Notes: a model not told the origin generated them from the sequence alone. A stretch of 64,000 nt of DNA from Adiantum capillus-veneris (GCA_014529385.2 CM043963.1:99401912-99465911), one strand, 5' to 3'. Counted from the stretch's first letter, positions 46,815 through 58,827 are shown. Numbers and translations: made by a program.

Positions 46815-47985
46815 CAATATTGGAACTACACGTGAAAGTGTTTAATCCTTAGCCATCCTAGTGTTCTACCCACGCCGTGGGGTGGGCCCCCTATTAGCCA
46901 ATGTACTAATGTTTGCTAAAAGATGTCATGGTTCAGCAGGAGAATCACTAGTAATTGTAATTCTTTGAGGTTGCTAATATCATCTACTCACGATTGTGAG
47001 TTTTGCAAAAAAAAAAGTTACATTTTTTCATTCTACTTACATCACACCAGATATTATATAACCACGCTCATTGGTGCTGCTAAGTGCATAATTTCTTAGG
47101 TATCCATGGGCCTTTACATTCACAAGTAGCCATGGACCACTTTAAAAACATAAAAAATACTTTCACCAATGACATTTTGTGCATAAAACAAAAGTACTAA
47201 AACAAAAGACATGGAAAAATTGGGCTTGATAATTTGATATTTTTAATCCCATAGAGAATGCTCAATATATAGGCAAATTCATAGATCATGATTAGATATG
47301 GATATAAGCTTCTAAGTTTGCATAGTTGTCCATTGAGATCAACAATACTATGATTATTAAAGTTTATGATGTAGAATGGTTGGGTGTCCCAAGAATCAAG
47401 GAAGAATAGTTTCATGCTATGAAACACACGTTCATAATCAAAACTTTCATTGGATTTTATCAAAGTCACTAAAAAAATAATAAAAAGTGTAAAATTTGGC
47501 AAGAAATGAGGATTACAAATTGTTATATTTAGGTCATACCTTTCACTCCTTAGAAGCATGAAAACATGTTGAGAACTACTAAGACTAGTTCTCTACTACT
47601 ATACATCACACAAAGATGAGTTTTCATGTGTTGTACATGCAATTATTTGAAAAAGGACTAAAGACAAAGCACTCATTTTACACAATTTAAGTTTAGATAT
47701 GCTTTGCAAGGATAAGATTAAAGGTGGAATTAGTAGCCAAAAAAATTGTCAATTTTTTTCAGCTCATAAGCCAATTTTGTGGATATATAACACTAAAAAT
47801 TTGTTTTTGAAACCCCTTAAATTATACAAGGACATTGGTCACTTAGTAGGACATAAAAGTGTCCCCAGATATACAAGTGTCCCATTTTCAACATAGTGTT
47901 AATAACTCTCTTAGTGAGAATGCATAGGAGCTAAGAGGGCGTAAAACACAACTAGAAAAAGAGCTTCCTTCCATCATAAGCACTA
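46815..47985. other. Non-coding; dispersed repeat copy 2 at 47100-47915
   Basis: The stretch is AT-rich and holds no supported gene. The part from about 47100 to 47915 matches 23270-24000. The first 200 bp or so may be the continuation of the LINE split by the young gypsy insertion. Confidence 0.5.
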
Positions 47986-47989
47986 TGTC

Positions 47990-48800
47990 CACCAACAAGA
48001 AAACTTTTAAAGAGTTTGTGTCAGCAAGATTAGCCATGGACGCTTCCAAGGGCAGCGGAGCATTTCAAGAAGAAGACTCTCTTACAGAGAGTGGAAATTG
48101 AGGATGCTCACATAGTGACTCTCTCTAGCTTTGCTTAAGCATTAACTTGTCGTACTAGCCAACTCAACGCTAGTATTTGTTGCCAAGGCTGAACTCCTTA
48201 ATTGGCTATGCAACCTGAATGTGCTTAATTGAAGCAGAGTAGTGGAGTTTTGCTCAATATCTGACTAAAGGCTTCTTCTCAATCAAAATCAATGACGTAG
48301 TAGGTGGTGATCCAAGTCCTATCCAAAGGCCCACTATTCTTCAACCACTCGCTACTCTACGTGCTCCCTTGGGATCCCTTATTTGGGTCTCACGACACCT
48401 TCCAAGACATGTACGCGATGGGGTGGGAGTTCATAAACCTCCTTTGGTTGAGGGATAGCATGAAAGACCTAGTAGCCTCACTCGGAACCCTGTTGTTTGT
48501 GCTATCTAGACAAAAAGCGGTTACTTTAGCAAATAAGGTATGCATCTAGTGGGACCTCAAGAAATAACAATCTAAGAATCATGTGGTGAATGGGGGGAAT
48601 ACCTGAAGGCGATCTCTCTTAATTTTGGAACCTATTTTGAAGCATGTTTTAAATGCAATGGATTTGGGCACTTCACGAGATCTAGCCCAACAACCTTGGT
48701 CATGCAGACAAATACCCCGGATGTGGAGAGAACAACAATAGAAGACCCTCAAATAAATATGGAAACTAATAATCCTCCTAAAAAAGAAAGAGAATAGCGA
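47990..48800 (+). pseudogene. Second LINE: ORF1 (DUF4283-like) remnant
   Basis: It may start at MSTNKKTFKEFVSARLAMDA (47991). After stops, 48304-48549 reads LSKGPLFFNHSLLYVLPWDPLF, then MGWEFINLLWL and LGTLLFVLS, the DUF4283-like region, close to that at 31330. ACFKCNGFGHFTRSS at about 48645 is a zinc knuckle with the last cysteine lost. The LINE is cut at 49074 by the gypsy insertion and resumes at 61075 with endonuclease and RT. Confidence 0.75.
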
Positions 48801-49265
48801 GAAATAGGGGACCAAACCCATAGAAACCCCCTCAAAAACACCCAATTCCCCCCAATGAAGTCCTCTCAAGTCTAAAAAAGTGGAGTAAAGATCGTCACTA
48901 GTTTTTTATTCTTGTCTTCTCCCCTACAAAAATCCCTTTCCCTAGTGATACAAAAGATAGTCATCTCAACTATATTCAATAAGGGAGATGAAGGGTGGTA
49001 GGGTGTCTCCAACATTTCCTACAAAAAATTCAAATAACAAGCTAGGGTGATTGGCCAACTAAAAGAAAACCCACTATTAACCTCACGCACATTCCTATCA
49101 CCTAAGACGAACGTCGTATTATTTATTTGGTAGAGTTAGGTACCGGGCTTGTCTGTCCAGTAGGAAAAGGGTAAGAGTGATCGTCGATGAGAGGCGCACT
49201 CTAACTGGAACATTCAAGGGCTTAGTTGGCTAAGCATGGGTGCCCAAGTGTGAATGGGGCGAGCT

Positions 49266-49274
49266 CATATAAAA
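49266..49274 (+). promoter_or_regulatory. TATA box in the 5' LTR
   Basis: CATATAAAAG, conserved in position with CTATAAAAG of the related minus-strand LTR and CATATAAAAG of the 3' LTR near 60396. Confidence 0.6.
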
Positions 49275-49376
49275 GTCAAATAAACCTAAAATTCACTCAT
49301 TCTTCCATTTGTGCAATTGAAGAGTGCTCTTGCTCCATCTCCGTCTTCTTCTTCTTCATCTCCTTGTGTGTGTGTG

Positions 49377-49378
<2 letters not shown>

Positions 49379-49438
<60 letters not shown>
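49379..49438. repeat. (GA)30 microsatellite inside the LTR
   Basis: It lies between CTCCTTGTGTGTGTGTGTAT and GTGCAATCGAGCATTG. The same position holds a CT/AC tract in the young element's LTRs and a compound tract at 60731-60822 in the 3' LTR. Confidence 0.95.
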
Positions 49439-49440
<2 letters not shown>

Positions 49441-49684
49441 CAATCGAGCATTGCGACAACAGCACGAAAGCGGCGAAGCGGATGAGCGCGGCACATCAGC
49501 GGCTCCTTCTTCTTCGCGGCAAGGAATCCTCCACGACAACAAGCATAGAGCGGTGAGTGACACACCATCGCCATCTTTGAGCTTACTAGTTTAGGCTAGT
49601 TGCATGCTTGGAGCCATTTGCGGCTGGAACACAGTGTATCAGCAAGTTCCTTGCATTGACACGTGTGACAGACGCACACATTTT

Positions 49685-49702
49685 TGGCGCCATTGCCGGG
49701 GA
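49685..49702 (+). promoter_or_regulatory. Primer-binding site
   Basis: TGGCGCCATTGCCGGGGA, immediately after the 5' LTR. One base from the TGGCGCCGTTGCCGGGGA site known from plant Athila/Tat-type gypsy elements. Confidence 0.85.
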
Positions 49703-50469
49703 TTGCCAAAAATTTTAAAGGACAACTAAGGCCTAAGCCTGAGCGTAATTTTTGAATGGCACTCTGTGTTTCTTTGTGGTGCAATTTCAATTGTAGGAAA
49801 GGTAGAGAAGGAAGGTGTGTGTGTTGAGAAGAAGGAGTTTGTTTTGCTGCTGTGTATTATTTTGTTAATAAGGAATTGAAAGGTACTGTGTTTTCTTTGT
49901 TAATAAGGTTTTGAAAGGTACTGTGTTTTCTTTGTGATAAGGTGTTAGTATTAAGGTTGTAGATCATAATGTTAGTTCTGTGTAAAGTACAGTAAGTAGT
50001 TCTGTTAGCTAGTGAGTTTCTTAGTAGTGTGTTAGTATGTAACATTAGTTGTATTAGTTGTAAGTAGGTAGGTTAGGTGTGTGGGTGCTAGCGCGCGCGG
50101 CTGCGGCGACCTTATCCCAAAATAAAAAATAAAAAATAAAGGTAGGAACAGGATCGGGAATATCACCCAGATCCAAGCCCAAACCCAAGCCCAAGCTCAC
50201 GCTCAGACTCAGGCCTCAGTTGCCCTTTAAAATTACGTATTTTAGCCTCACATGTAGCTAAAAATCAACTTTTTTGAGCACCAACAGAGCTTCGGGTAAC
50301 CAAACATTGTGTTGTAAAGCACATCGCATCCCTCTGAGTGATACACTCATTTCGAGCTATCACACACTTTAACCAAGAAACCAATCATTAAAAAACATCA
50401 AAAAAACGAGTGAAAACCGATGCCTAAAAAAGTCAGCAGTTAACCTTTGACGTTATTTCCCCTTAGGTT
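49703..50469 (+). other. 5' leader of the older gypsy element
   Basis: Non-coding. It has repeated TTTGTTAATAAGG words near 49860-49940 and an AAATAAAAAATAAAA run near 50123. A CCCAAGCC-rich stretch at 50160-50215 corresponds, inverted, to the GGGCCT repeat in the young element's leader. Confidence 0.6.
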
Positions 50470-53400
50470 CCGGGCCCTCGACGGGGACCCAAGGTAGTAC
50501 GAACCAAGACCCAAACACAGGAGCTAGTGACTCTTCCTCTGACTACGACGTCATGGAGGGTTTCCCAATGCCTAACCCCAATAGCTCAAGCCAAGACATG
50601 CATGCCATTGTCCACTATCTGGGCTGAGCGTGCTTAGCCACTTGAAGAAAACCTTTAGTAGAGCCACTCGTACCAAACATGGAGCTAATGATGTAAATGA
50701 GGGGGTGGGGAAGTAAATTCCCCATTCATGACCAACATAGACCCTATGCCCTTAGAGAGTGTGCACGTGAATACTTCATTGACTGCAACCCCTGACTCTT
50801 CAGAGCTATTCCCCTCCAAGGTCATATTACCCGATGGTAGAAGCCTTGCCTAAGTGCAACAAGTTGAGCGATATATCATTGCGGCTAGGGAAAAGGAAAT
50901 CAAGAGCTTACGAAAGGCGGAGCAACAAAGAGAGTTAAAAGCGAAAGCCCCTATGTCATTATCCTTGTTAGGAGAGCAATCGAGTGCTCTTGACTCAGCA
51001 ACCACTAAGGACCAACCCCTAGAAAGCAACATTGCATCTAGCTCAAAGGACACCCCTAGCACCTCAATCTTAGATGGAGCATTCTTAAATGAGAACTGGG
51101 AGTACGAACTACAAACGGAAACTCTAACTAACCTATACACATGTCACACCTATCATGTGGGTTGGTTAGATTTCCTACAATCCACAACGGGTGCTACTAG
51201 TGTGGAGGATCAACAACAAAGAGTTTGTGAGGTCATCCATAGGGTTATTGAGCTAGAGAGATAGAACAAGGGGATCCACATGCCTTCAATGGGTCTCATG
51301 AGATTCTTGGATACAAGGAAGGCTAAAACAACAGACCTTATCGCAAATGGAGACTCCCTTGGTAAGTCCGATGGATCCTCCATATGTTGTTTCGCCAAGG
51401 GTCTCAGTGCAATCTGAGCCCACAAGTGATAGCTTTACCTTTCCAAGTCTAGCTCATCTTTCCCTTGATGACACCATGCCTACCCCAATGATGGGCATGC
51501 CTAGAAACACGCCATGGACCTCATTTGTTAGTAAAGCACCATTAAATGGTAGCTCAATGCCTGCAACAGTACCTACAAGTGTGTACCAATCGTATGCACA
51601 TGTATGGGTCATCGCACTCATGTAGTTCCTACCCCTCCCATTGTTTCAACTACCTATGCTCCACAACCACAACACCCAAGTTCTTATTTCCATGGGACCA
51701 TATTGGCTAGCATTAACATGTCACATCCGACGTCTGCTATTCCTAGGGCCACACATATGAACTTTGGACCACCACATGGCACAACACCATACCAAACGTG
51801 GAAGTTGGAACCCAAGGGCTTTGTATGCGCCAAGCCCAATGCCAATACCTACTCCACATGTGGTCTCTGCAGCACCTCCACCCGTGGTGCTTGCTCACTT
51901 AGGTGACTTGGAAACATTTGCTCAAGCTATTGGTCGATCTATTGCTGAGAATATGCGTAACACGCCTGATAGAGAGCCTAGAAGTAAGGCAGTACAAATA
52001 GCCCAGCTCACACAAAAATTTAGTGGAGACGGGAATGTGAGAAAGCATATCGAAGTGTTTGAACAAATATGCGATTCTCTAGGAGAACGCAATGACCTGC
52101 ATAAGAGTAATGCTTCAAGCCTAATCTTAAGTGGGAAGGCAAGGGATTGGTATAGAACCTTAAGGGTGGAAGAAAAAACGATTTACCCTACTCTTAGGAG
52201 ACTGTTCTTGAAAGAATACATACGAGAGGGAGTACTTTGGGGCGTAGCCTCTCAGCTCCAGAAAGCCCAACAGCGTGAGGAAGGAAAGTCTGTGAGAGAC
52301 TCTGTTAGTCGCTTAAAGCATTTGAATTCTCGTTGAAAGAATACATACGAGAGGGAGTACTTTGGGGCATAGCCTCTCAGCTCCAGAAAGCCCAACAAGA
52401 GGAAGGAAAGTTAGTGAGAGACTCTATTAGTCGCTTAAACCATTTGAATTCTCGTTGTAATCCAAATGAGCGCTTCAACAATAATCAATTGCTCTATAGA
52501 TTCATTAGGGGATTATGACATGAGGATATCTACAATGGCCTAGTCTTTAGAGGTATCACCACTTCGGAAGCAGTCACCACCAATGCGATCCAATTGGAGG
52601 ATAATTTAATGATTCAAGGAGAAAGAGTGTCTGTTGAGCCTAAATCTATTAGCTCGCAAGCATCGGGGCATCATCCAATGACCCTAAAGCCTATTGCTAA
52701 GGAGCCAAAGATATCTGATATGACTTTAACAGATCTCACCAAGGCTATTCAAGAGAGTCTTAGAGACAATCGTGCTCCGCAAAACAATCATATGTATTCA
52801 AGAAGGGAGCAACAATGGTGCTCAGTATGCTATGGACCGCATAGTACCAGTGAATGCCCTAATTTTAGTTTAAAATTCAATGGGAACTGCAATGCATGTG
52901 GGAGGTATGGTCATCAAGCTAAGGATTGCATAGTATTTAAGCGCGCGATGGCCAATAGACCAACCTTAGCATGGAGAGACACACCTAAAGTGCCTGCATT
53001 GATGGCCGGCCCCACCTCTTGAACAAACAGCACAACACATGGTCCCTAGGGCCCAAAATGTTGTTCAAACAACACCCTTACCACCTCTAGTGCTAGGACC
53101 GCAACACCACATCCAAGAATCACTTCTGTGAATCGAGTGGGTTGTGAGTCATCTATTGCTTGTTTGGAAGGCTGTGAGGAAGATATAGACCCTAATATTG
53201 CCTATAAGATGGATGCGCTTGAAGAAAGTCCACAATACTACATGGAGGACTATTGGGGACAAGTCAAACCTGTCTATCAAGTAGCTTCTCTTGCTGCAAG
53301 AGGCCAAAATATCAATTACACTGCTAAGACACCACCTCTTCAATGCTATGAGTGTAGAGGTCCACATCGTGTGGCCGAGTGTCCTATTAGGCTACAAAAG

Positions 53401-54108
53401 AACGCCACACTAATGCAAACCAATTAAGTGATCACGTCTACAATGCCAATACTCATGTGTAATCGATGTGGCATAGATCATTTGATTGCCCAATTTCCAA
53501 ATAATCCAAATGCACCGAAGATCACGCCATTAAACTTGATTGAGGTTACCAACGAGCCATCACAAAGTACACCTGTGGTACCGGTAAATGTACTCACACA
53601 ATCGATGCTCCGAAAACAAAATTATATTCTTGAGGAAAGAGACACAACATCAATTGCCTAATCTCAGAAAAAGAAGAAAATACGAAGGAAGAGATCGCAA
53701 AAAGCAGCAAAGTCAAACCCCAGTTCAAAGACCAACATATGGATTGGTGACGACCCCGTATATATGAACAACGTTGAAGAGGATTTTCTGATTCATGTGA
53801 AACCATGGAAACCAAAACAACCACTAAGATAGAAACCAACAAGGAAGATCAGGGATCCTATCAAAGAAATGGAGATCCCATCTTCCCCACGTCAAGGGAC
53901 TGAAGCCCAAAAGGTGCCGTTTAACATTGCCAAATTGATGGATTTCATGTCTTCAGAAGTTAGAACCACCATCATGTCCAAACTATATAAAGACCCTGAG
54001 CTAGTCTCAGCTCTTCGAGCATTCCTCAATGGAGAACTGAAGTTTGGGCTACCACAATTTTCACAGATGGATGGAGCTGGGGAGATGCCAATAGAGGAGG
54101 AACACTAA
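50470..54108 (+). pseudogene. Gag of the older gypsy element, broken
   Basis: Aligned by eye to the intact Gag at 40442-45622. It contains the N-terminal Ser-rich part (SSSDYDVMEGFP), the capsid region at 51890-52470 (RKHIEVFEQICDSLGER, DWYRTLRVEEKTIYPTLRRL), zinc knuckles near 52820 (CSVCYGPHSTSECP), 52890 (CNACGRYGHQAKDC), 53345 (CYECRGPHRVAECP) and 53460, and a last block RTTIMSKLYKDPELVSALRAF ending near 54108. Stops, frameshifts and a 125-bp tandem duplication (52209 and 52334) destroy the frame. The DGGA protease that follows in the young copy is not found here; RT begins at once. Confidence 0.88.
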
Positions 54109-54112
54109 AGAA

Positions 54113-55495
54113 CTTCTCAAGCAATTCAGGGATATATTTTCCTGGACATATCATGATATGAAAGGTATTCCACCTTCCGTGGTGCAACACACAATCCCCA
54201 TGAATAGCATGGCTAAGCCAGTTCAGCAAGGACCCTACCCAATGAATCCTAAATATGCAAAAAACGTTCAAGAAGAGATTGAAAAGCTTGTGATATTCGG
54301 ATTCATATAACCTATTGAGCACTCAGAATGGGTGTCTCCAATAATGATTGTGCCAAAAAAGAATGGGAAACTCAGAGTGTGCGTGGATCTCAAGAAGGTT
54401 AATGCCGCTACTAGGAGGGACCATGACCCCTTGCCATATTCAGAACATGTGCTTGAAAGAGTTGCAGGAAAGGAAGCTTATAGCTTTCTAGATGGGTACT
54501 CTGGCTACAATCAAATCACAATTGCACTGTAGGACTAAGCTAAAACAGCCTTTATGACCGAATTTGGAGTGTTCACATTTTGTGTTATGGCTTTTGGCTT
54601 AACCAATGCCCTTGCTACCTTTCAAAGATTAATAAATACTGCTTTTAGAGAATATTTGAGGGAGTTTTGTGAAGCTTTCTTAGATGACCTTTGTGTATAT
54701 TTCTCTTGGAAAGAACATCTATCATGCTTACAAAAAGTGTTTGAAAAGTGTAGATTGTATCGCATCTCCTTAAACCCTTCCAAATGCCAGTTTTCGGTTA
54801 AACATGGAGTCATTTTAGGGCATATAGTGTCCAAAAATGGGATTTCCACAGATGAGAGCAAAATTAAAGCCATTGCTGAATTGCCACCACCTACAAACTA
54901 TAAAGGAGTTCAAAGGTTCATGGGCCATGTTGGTTATTACCGACGGTTTATTTTAAACTTTGCCGAGATATATAGCTCATCCTTTGTACAAGCTTCTTAT
55001 TGAGTTCCAATGGACCGCGGAGTGTGACCATGCTTGTGAGTCATTGAAAAAGACCTTGACTAGCGCTCTTATTCTACGAGTGCCCAATTGGAATGTAATT
55101 TTCCATGTGCATATTGATGCATCAAACTTTGCTATTGGATGTGTTCTATCTCAACGAGAAGAACATAAACTGGACTACCCCATTAGCTTTGCAAGTCGTC
55201 AATTGAATGATGCCGAGAGAGACTATACCACTACAGAGTGAGAAGGTTTAGATATGATTTATGCAGTGAAGAAATTTTGCTGCTACCTTCTGGCCAACAC
55301 GTTTGTTTTCTATGTTGATCATCAAGCCTTGTTGTATCTAGTAAATAAACCTTGTTCCACAGGAAGAATTACACGATGGTTGTTAATTCTCCTTGATTTT
55401 GATTTTACCATTGTGGTGAGACCTAGTAAAAGACATGTCATGGCGGATCATTTGTCTCGCATACCCAATGGTGAAGCCTCTACTGCAGTCAATGA
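54113..55495 (+). pseudogene. Gypsy reverse transcriptase and RNase H
   Basis: RT starts with KELLKQFRDIFSWTYHDM and continues WVSPIMIVPKKNGKLRVCVDLKKVN, AYSFLDGYSGYNQI (54475) and FCEAFLDDLCVYF (54670). In the last of these LDDL replaces the usual YxDD, with both aspartates kept. LGHIVSKNGI, MGHVGYYRRFI and later SFASRQLNDAERDYTTTE mark the RT thumb and RNase H. The RNase H part also has HIDASNFAIGCVLSQ, FYVDHQALLYLVNK and VMADHLSRI. Stops occur at about 54309, 54530 and 55242, and a frame slip near 54960. It would copy element RNA into DNA if intact. Confidence 0.93.
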
Positions 55496-56857
55496 TGAGT
55501 TTCCTAATACTTCTCTATTCCTAGTCAAAACCATACCAGAATGGAGTGAGAAGATTGTGAACTTTCTAGTTAATGGTTTTCCACCCAAAGAGATTCGTAA
55601 GGACATAGCTCGAAAATTGTTAAAAGAATGTGAACCTTACTCTCTCATTGCAGGAACTCTCTACACGCTAGGGAAGGATGATATTCTTAGACGTTGTGCC
55701 AGTGAGGATGAGTATTTATACATACTGCAAGAAGCCCACATGGGTATAGCTGGAGGACATTTCTCAGGGGAACTAACAGCTAGAAAGGTGCTGCAATCAG
55801 GCTATTGGTGGCCTAATTCAAGGATGCATCACTTTTTGCAAAAGGATGTGATGAATGCCAACGTTACAAGATTACACAATGAAAGGATAAGATGCCCTTA
55901 CATCCTGTTAAAGTGACTCAACCATTTGAAAAATGGGGTTTGGACTTTGTAGGCCTAATTAGTCCGGCAGCTCATAGCACTCAATCTCGATATATTATTG
56001 TTGCCACTGATTACGTGACAAAGTGGGCGGAAGCCAGGGCGACACGTAAGGCTGATGTGAGGTCAACTGCCAAGTTTCTCTTTGAGAACATTACTACAAG
56101 ATTTGGTTGTCCCTTTGAGATTGTGAGTGACAATGGTACTCATTTTATAAATGGAGTAATAAAAGAACTCACTACCAACTTTATGATAGCTCACCATAAG
56201 TCCACACATTATTATCCACAAGCAAATGGCCAAGCTGAGAGCACCAACAAGACCTTGATCTCTATCTTGACCAAAACGGTGGAAGCTCATCACACAGATT
56301 GGGATTTAAAGCTTACATCAGCTCTATGGGCTTATTGTACTGTGTACAAAGTTGCCATTAACTGCACACCGTTTAAGATGGTGTATGGCCATGAAGCGGT
56401 TATGCCATGGGAGTTTGTTGTTCCTAGTCTTCGTAGCTTCTCAAGAAGGTTGGGATGGTAACTCCTTAATTGAGCGATTATATATCCTTGAAAGGCTAGA
56501 TGAAGAGGGGCAATTAGCTGTGCAAAATGCACTTATGGAGAAAGATAGGAGGAAGAAATGGTTTGATCGTCATCTAAAGAACCAAGATATCAATGTTGGT
56601 GATAAAGTCCTTATGTATGGAGTGCGTAACGAAAAGAAAAAGTTGAAATATGTAGGAAAAGGACCATATAGAGTATGCGAGATCACCCCACAAGGAACCA
56701 TTTTTGTGGAGACTCTTGATGGAGTTGAAACCATTGGATTCCTCAATGGGAGCAAATTTAAAATATACTATGATCTTTTAAGCCAAGAGGAGCTACATGC
56801 CATCCATACAAAAAAGGCAGCCAAGGTACATACAAAATTGAAGAAGATACAAGCTTA
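55496..56857 (+). pseudogene. Gypsy integrase
   Basis: GYWWPNSRMHHFL and CDECQRYK (in a shifted frame at 55846) are the HHCC zinc domain. The core has WGLDFVG, IVSDNGTHF and YYPQANGQAESTN, giving D, D and E at the expected spacing. ALWAYCTVYKVA...TPFKMVYGHEAVMPWEF follows. After a frame slip near 56445 the C-terminal part has KWFDRHLKNQDINVGDKVL and KGPYRV (GPY/F module). The tail ends QEELHAIHTKKAAKVHTKL and a TAA at about 56858. The enzyme inserts element DNA into chromosomes. This copy has one in-frame stop (about 55888) and two slips. Confidence 0.93.
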
Positions 56858-57485
56858 AGCTGAGGCTAAGGAGAGACAACAACGCATAAGACGCCAACGA
56901 GAGGCTAACCTTGGAGTTACACATGCATTCCACGTTGAAATCGATGAGGATTGGTTGGACTCTGACACACCTCTATGATACCCTATTGAGCTAAACAACA
57001 CCTATGGAAAAGTGCTATATAACGCCTTATTGGACACGGGTGCTAAATATAATCTGCTATCATATGGGGGGTGGTGTCAGTTAGAAAATCCACCTCTATC
57101 TGAGAGTATATGCAAGTCAAGGGTGTCAACAAGAAAAAAACTATGATTTTTGGAATCTAGCACACTTCTATCAGTTATGACAATGGGGTGGTAGCTCAAG
57201 ACTTTTTGGTCATGCCTGCTGGAACTATGGAGGGTAATATAAACCTAGGATGCACGTGGATGATAGCCACCAAATGCACTATTGATTGGGGGATAGGGGG
57301 TATCACAACGCAGAAACCAACTCTTAGCCCTGCCACTCAAGCCATAGTCCTTGAGATATTGCCTCTTAAGGAAATAAAACCCAAAACATTGCATGTCCAA
57401 GAGGTTGAACCATATGTTCCTATAGCCCAACTCTCTAGAGCTTCAATTTATGTAGTTGAAATAAAGCTTAATTTATGTAGTTGAA
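56858..57485 (+). pseudogene. Protease-like (retropepsin) domain located after integrase
   Basis: In the frame following the integrase stop, YGKVLYNALLDTGAKYNLLSY at about 57005-57060 has the DTGA active-site motif with the usual hydrophobic neighbours. In another frame MQVKGVNKKKTMIFG, then VVAQDFLVMPAG and NINLGCTWMIATKCTIDW follow. The LG-x-x-W element matches the second retropepsin signature (ILGRPW). In most LTR elements protease lies between gag and RT. Here it is past integrase. It differs in sequence from the DGGA protease of the young relative. Stops and a frameshift are present. The call rests on motif order only. Confidence 0.6.
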
Positions 57486-58157
57486 ATAGACCCATCCCAA
57501 TATAACAAAGAAAACATACAAGTGGGTCCTTAAAGCTTCCTTAGCGACCATAGCCAGTGCTAAAAGACAGGATCCTGGTAAGAGATGTCCCATTCGCCCC
57601 AAGAAATGTAAAGAAACATTGTGTTGGATTCCTAAAAAACTATTGGAAGCCCAAGGCTACTATAAAGGAAATGATCAAATCTGGCTGCCAAAACATAAAT
57701 TGTGCTCTTACTTGTCACCGGGCCCACGTGAGCTCAATCTTGTGGCTCCGAAACAAATTGAAGATCGCGGAAAGGAAAAAATCACGGAATGCTACACACC
57801 CGCTCCAAAGCTAGTTTGGTGCCGAAGAAAGAATGATTTGTTCCACCTAGCTCATGAATAACAAAATCAAATGAAGCTTCTTGCTCTTTGTGTAGTTCCT
57901 ATACGAAAATAGAAGTTTTGACACAACCTCCACCTACCATTGTACATATCCATACAAGTAAGAAAGAGTTTGCACCTCCCGTTGTAAGTTCACCACCTAC
58001 AACAATGTTGCAAATAAAATCATGGGAGAGTACTTTACCACCCTTGCAACTAGATGAAACGCATAGGGCGGTAAAAAACTATTGGTTAAAGCCTTCACCC
58101 ATAACAACTTGGAACAATTGGTTTCAAAAGGTGACGACATCATTCCAAAAGGTATGA
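57486..58157 (+). pseudogene. Conserved basic C-terminal domain of the gypsy polyprotein
   Basis: THPNITKKTYKWVLKASLAT, WIPKKLLEAQGYYKGNDQIW, LCSYLSPGPREL and KITECYTPAPKLVW align closely with the last 220 codons of the intact ORF at 40442-45622. The final block (ESTLPPLQLDETHRAVKNYW...TTWNNWFQKV) also matches. No known domain is recognised. It is rich in Lys, Trp and Pro. One frameshift near 57830 is evident. Confidence 0.8.
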
Positions 58158-58404
58158 TCTACCCAAGGAAGTGGGGAGTGTTTGCTGACATCCATCATTC
58201 ACTTGCTTCCGTCTCAACCTTCCTCCCTGACGTCTCAATCTCCAATCTTAGGGAATGTATATATAAAGCCTTATACTAACAAAAACAAGATAAAAAATTA
58301 AAAGATCAAGAACCATAACACAAAATCATAAAGACACATTATGCACAAGAACACAACCCTTGTAATATTTGCACTCTAACCATCATCTATTTGCGTGTAC
58401 AGAT

Positions 58405-58827
58405 ATGGATAGTACGCTAGAGTCATCCACTCCTGCCTTGGGTGAGAGGGACCCTCGTTACTTTTCACAAATGTTTCACATGGTCTTTTCGGTGCTTGCC
58501 TGTGAATGGGATTTGGTAGGTACGCTAGCATGTGAGAGGAATTTTGAGGAGTTAGAATGGCTGATACGTCTCTTGACCACGACTGATCCATACTTAGTAG
58601 AGAGTGTATCTCCCATTGCACAAGCCTATCCTTTTGACCAAGATGACTATAGGCGTCTAGTGACCTTATTAATAAACATTGGCGCCTCTGATGATGAAGA
58701 AGATTTACATGATTATACGGATGACACATATGGTCTCACGGATGATGAATTTGTTTTTCTCGACGACGAGGATAGGCATTTAGCCTTAGGGTTTGCCCCC
58801 AATCTCTACAATATCTTATTCCCTTGA
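58405..58827 (+). CDS. Extra ORF of unknown function in the gypsy element, 140 aa
   Basis: The ATG at 58405 lies three bases after GTGTACAG, a good splice acceptor, so it may be reached by a spliced subgenomic RNA. The protein starts MDSTLESSTPALGERDPRYF. It has a middle part with LACEWDLVGTLACERNFEELEWL and a very acidic C-terminal half (DDEEDLHDYTDDTYGLTDDE, then FLDDEDRH). No signal peptide or membrane span is obvious. It lies in sense, after the polyprotein and before the 3' LTR. It is uninterrupted although the rest of the element is broken, and the young relative lacks it. I do not recognise it. Confidence 0.55.
   Translation: MDSTLESSTPALGERDPRYFSQMFHMVFSVLACEWDLVGTLACERNFEELEWLIRLLTTTDPYLVESVSPIAQAYPFDQDDYRRLVTLLINIGASDDEEDLHDYTDDTYGLTDDEFVFLDDEDRHLALGFAPNLYNILFP

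Larger units (their letters stand above)
49075..49680 (+). repeat. 5' LTR of the older gypsy element
   Basis: It runs from TATTAACCTCACGC to GACAGACGCACACA. It contains CATATAAAAG at about 49266 (TATA box) and (GA)30 at 49379-49438. Its inner end abuts the primer-binding site. Confidence 0.9.
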
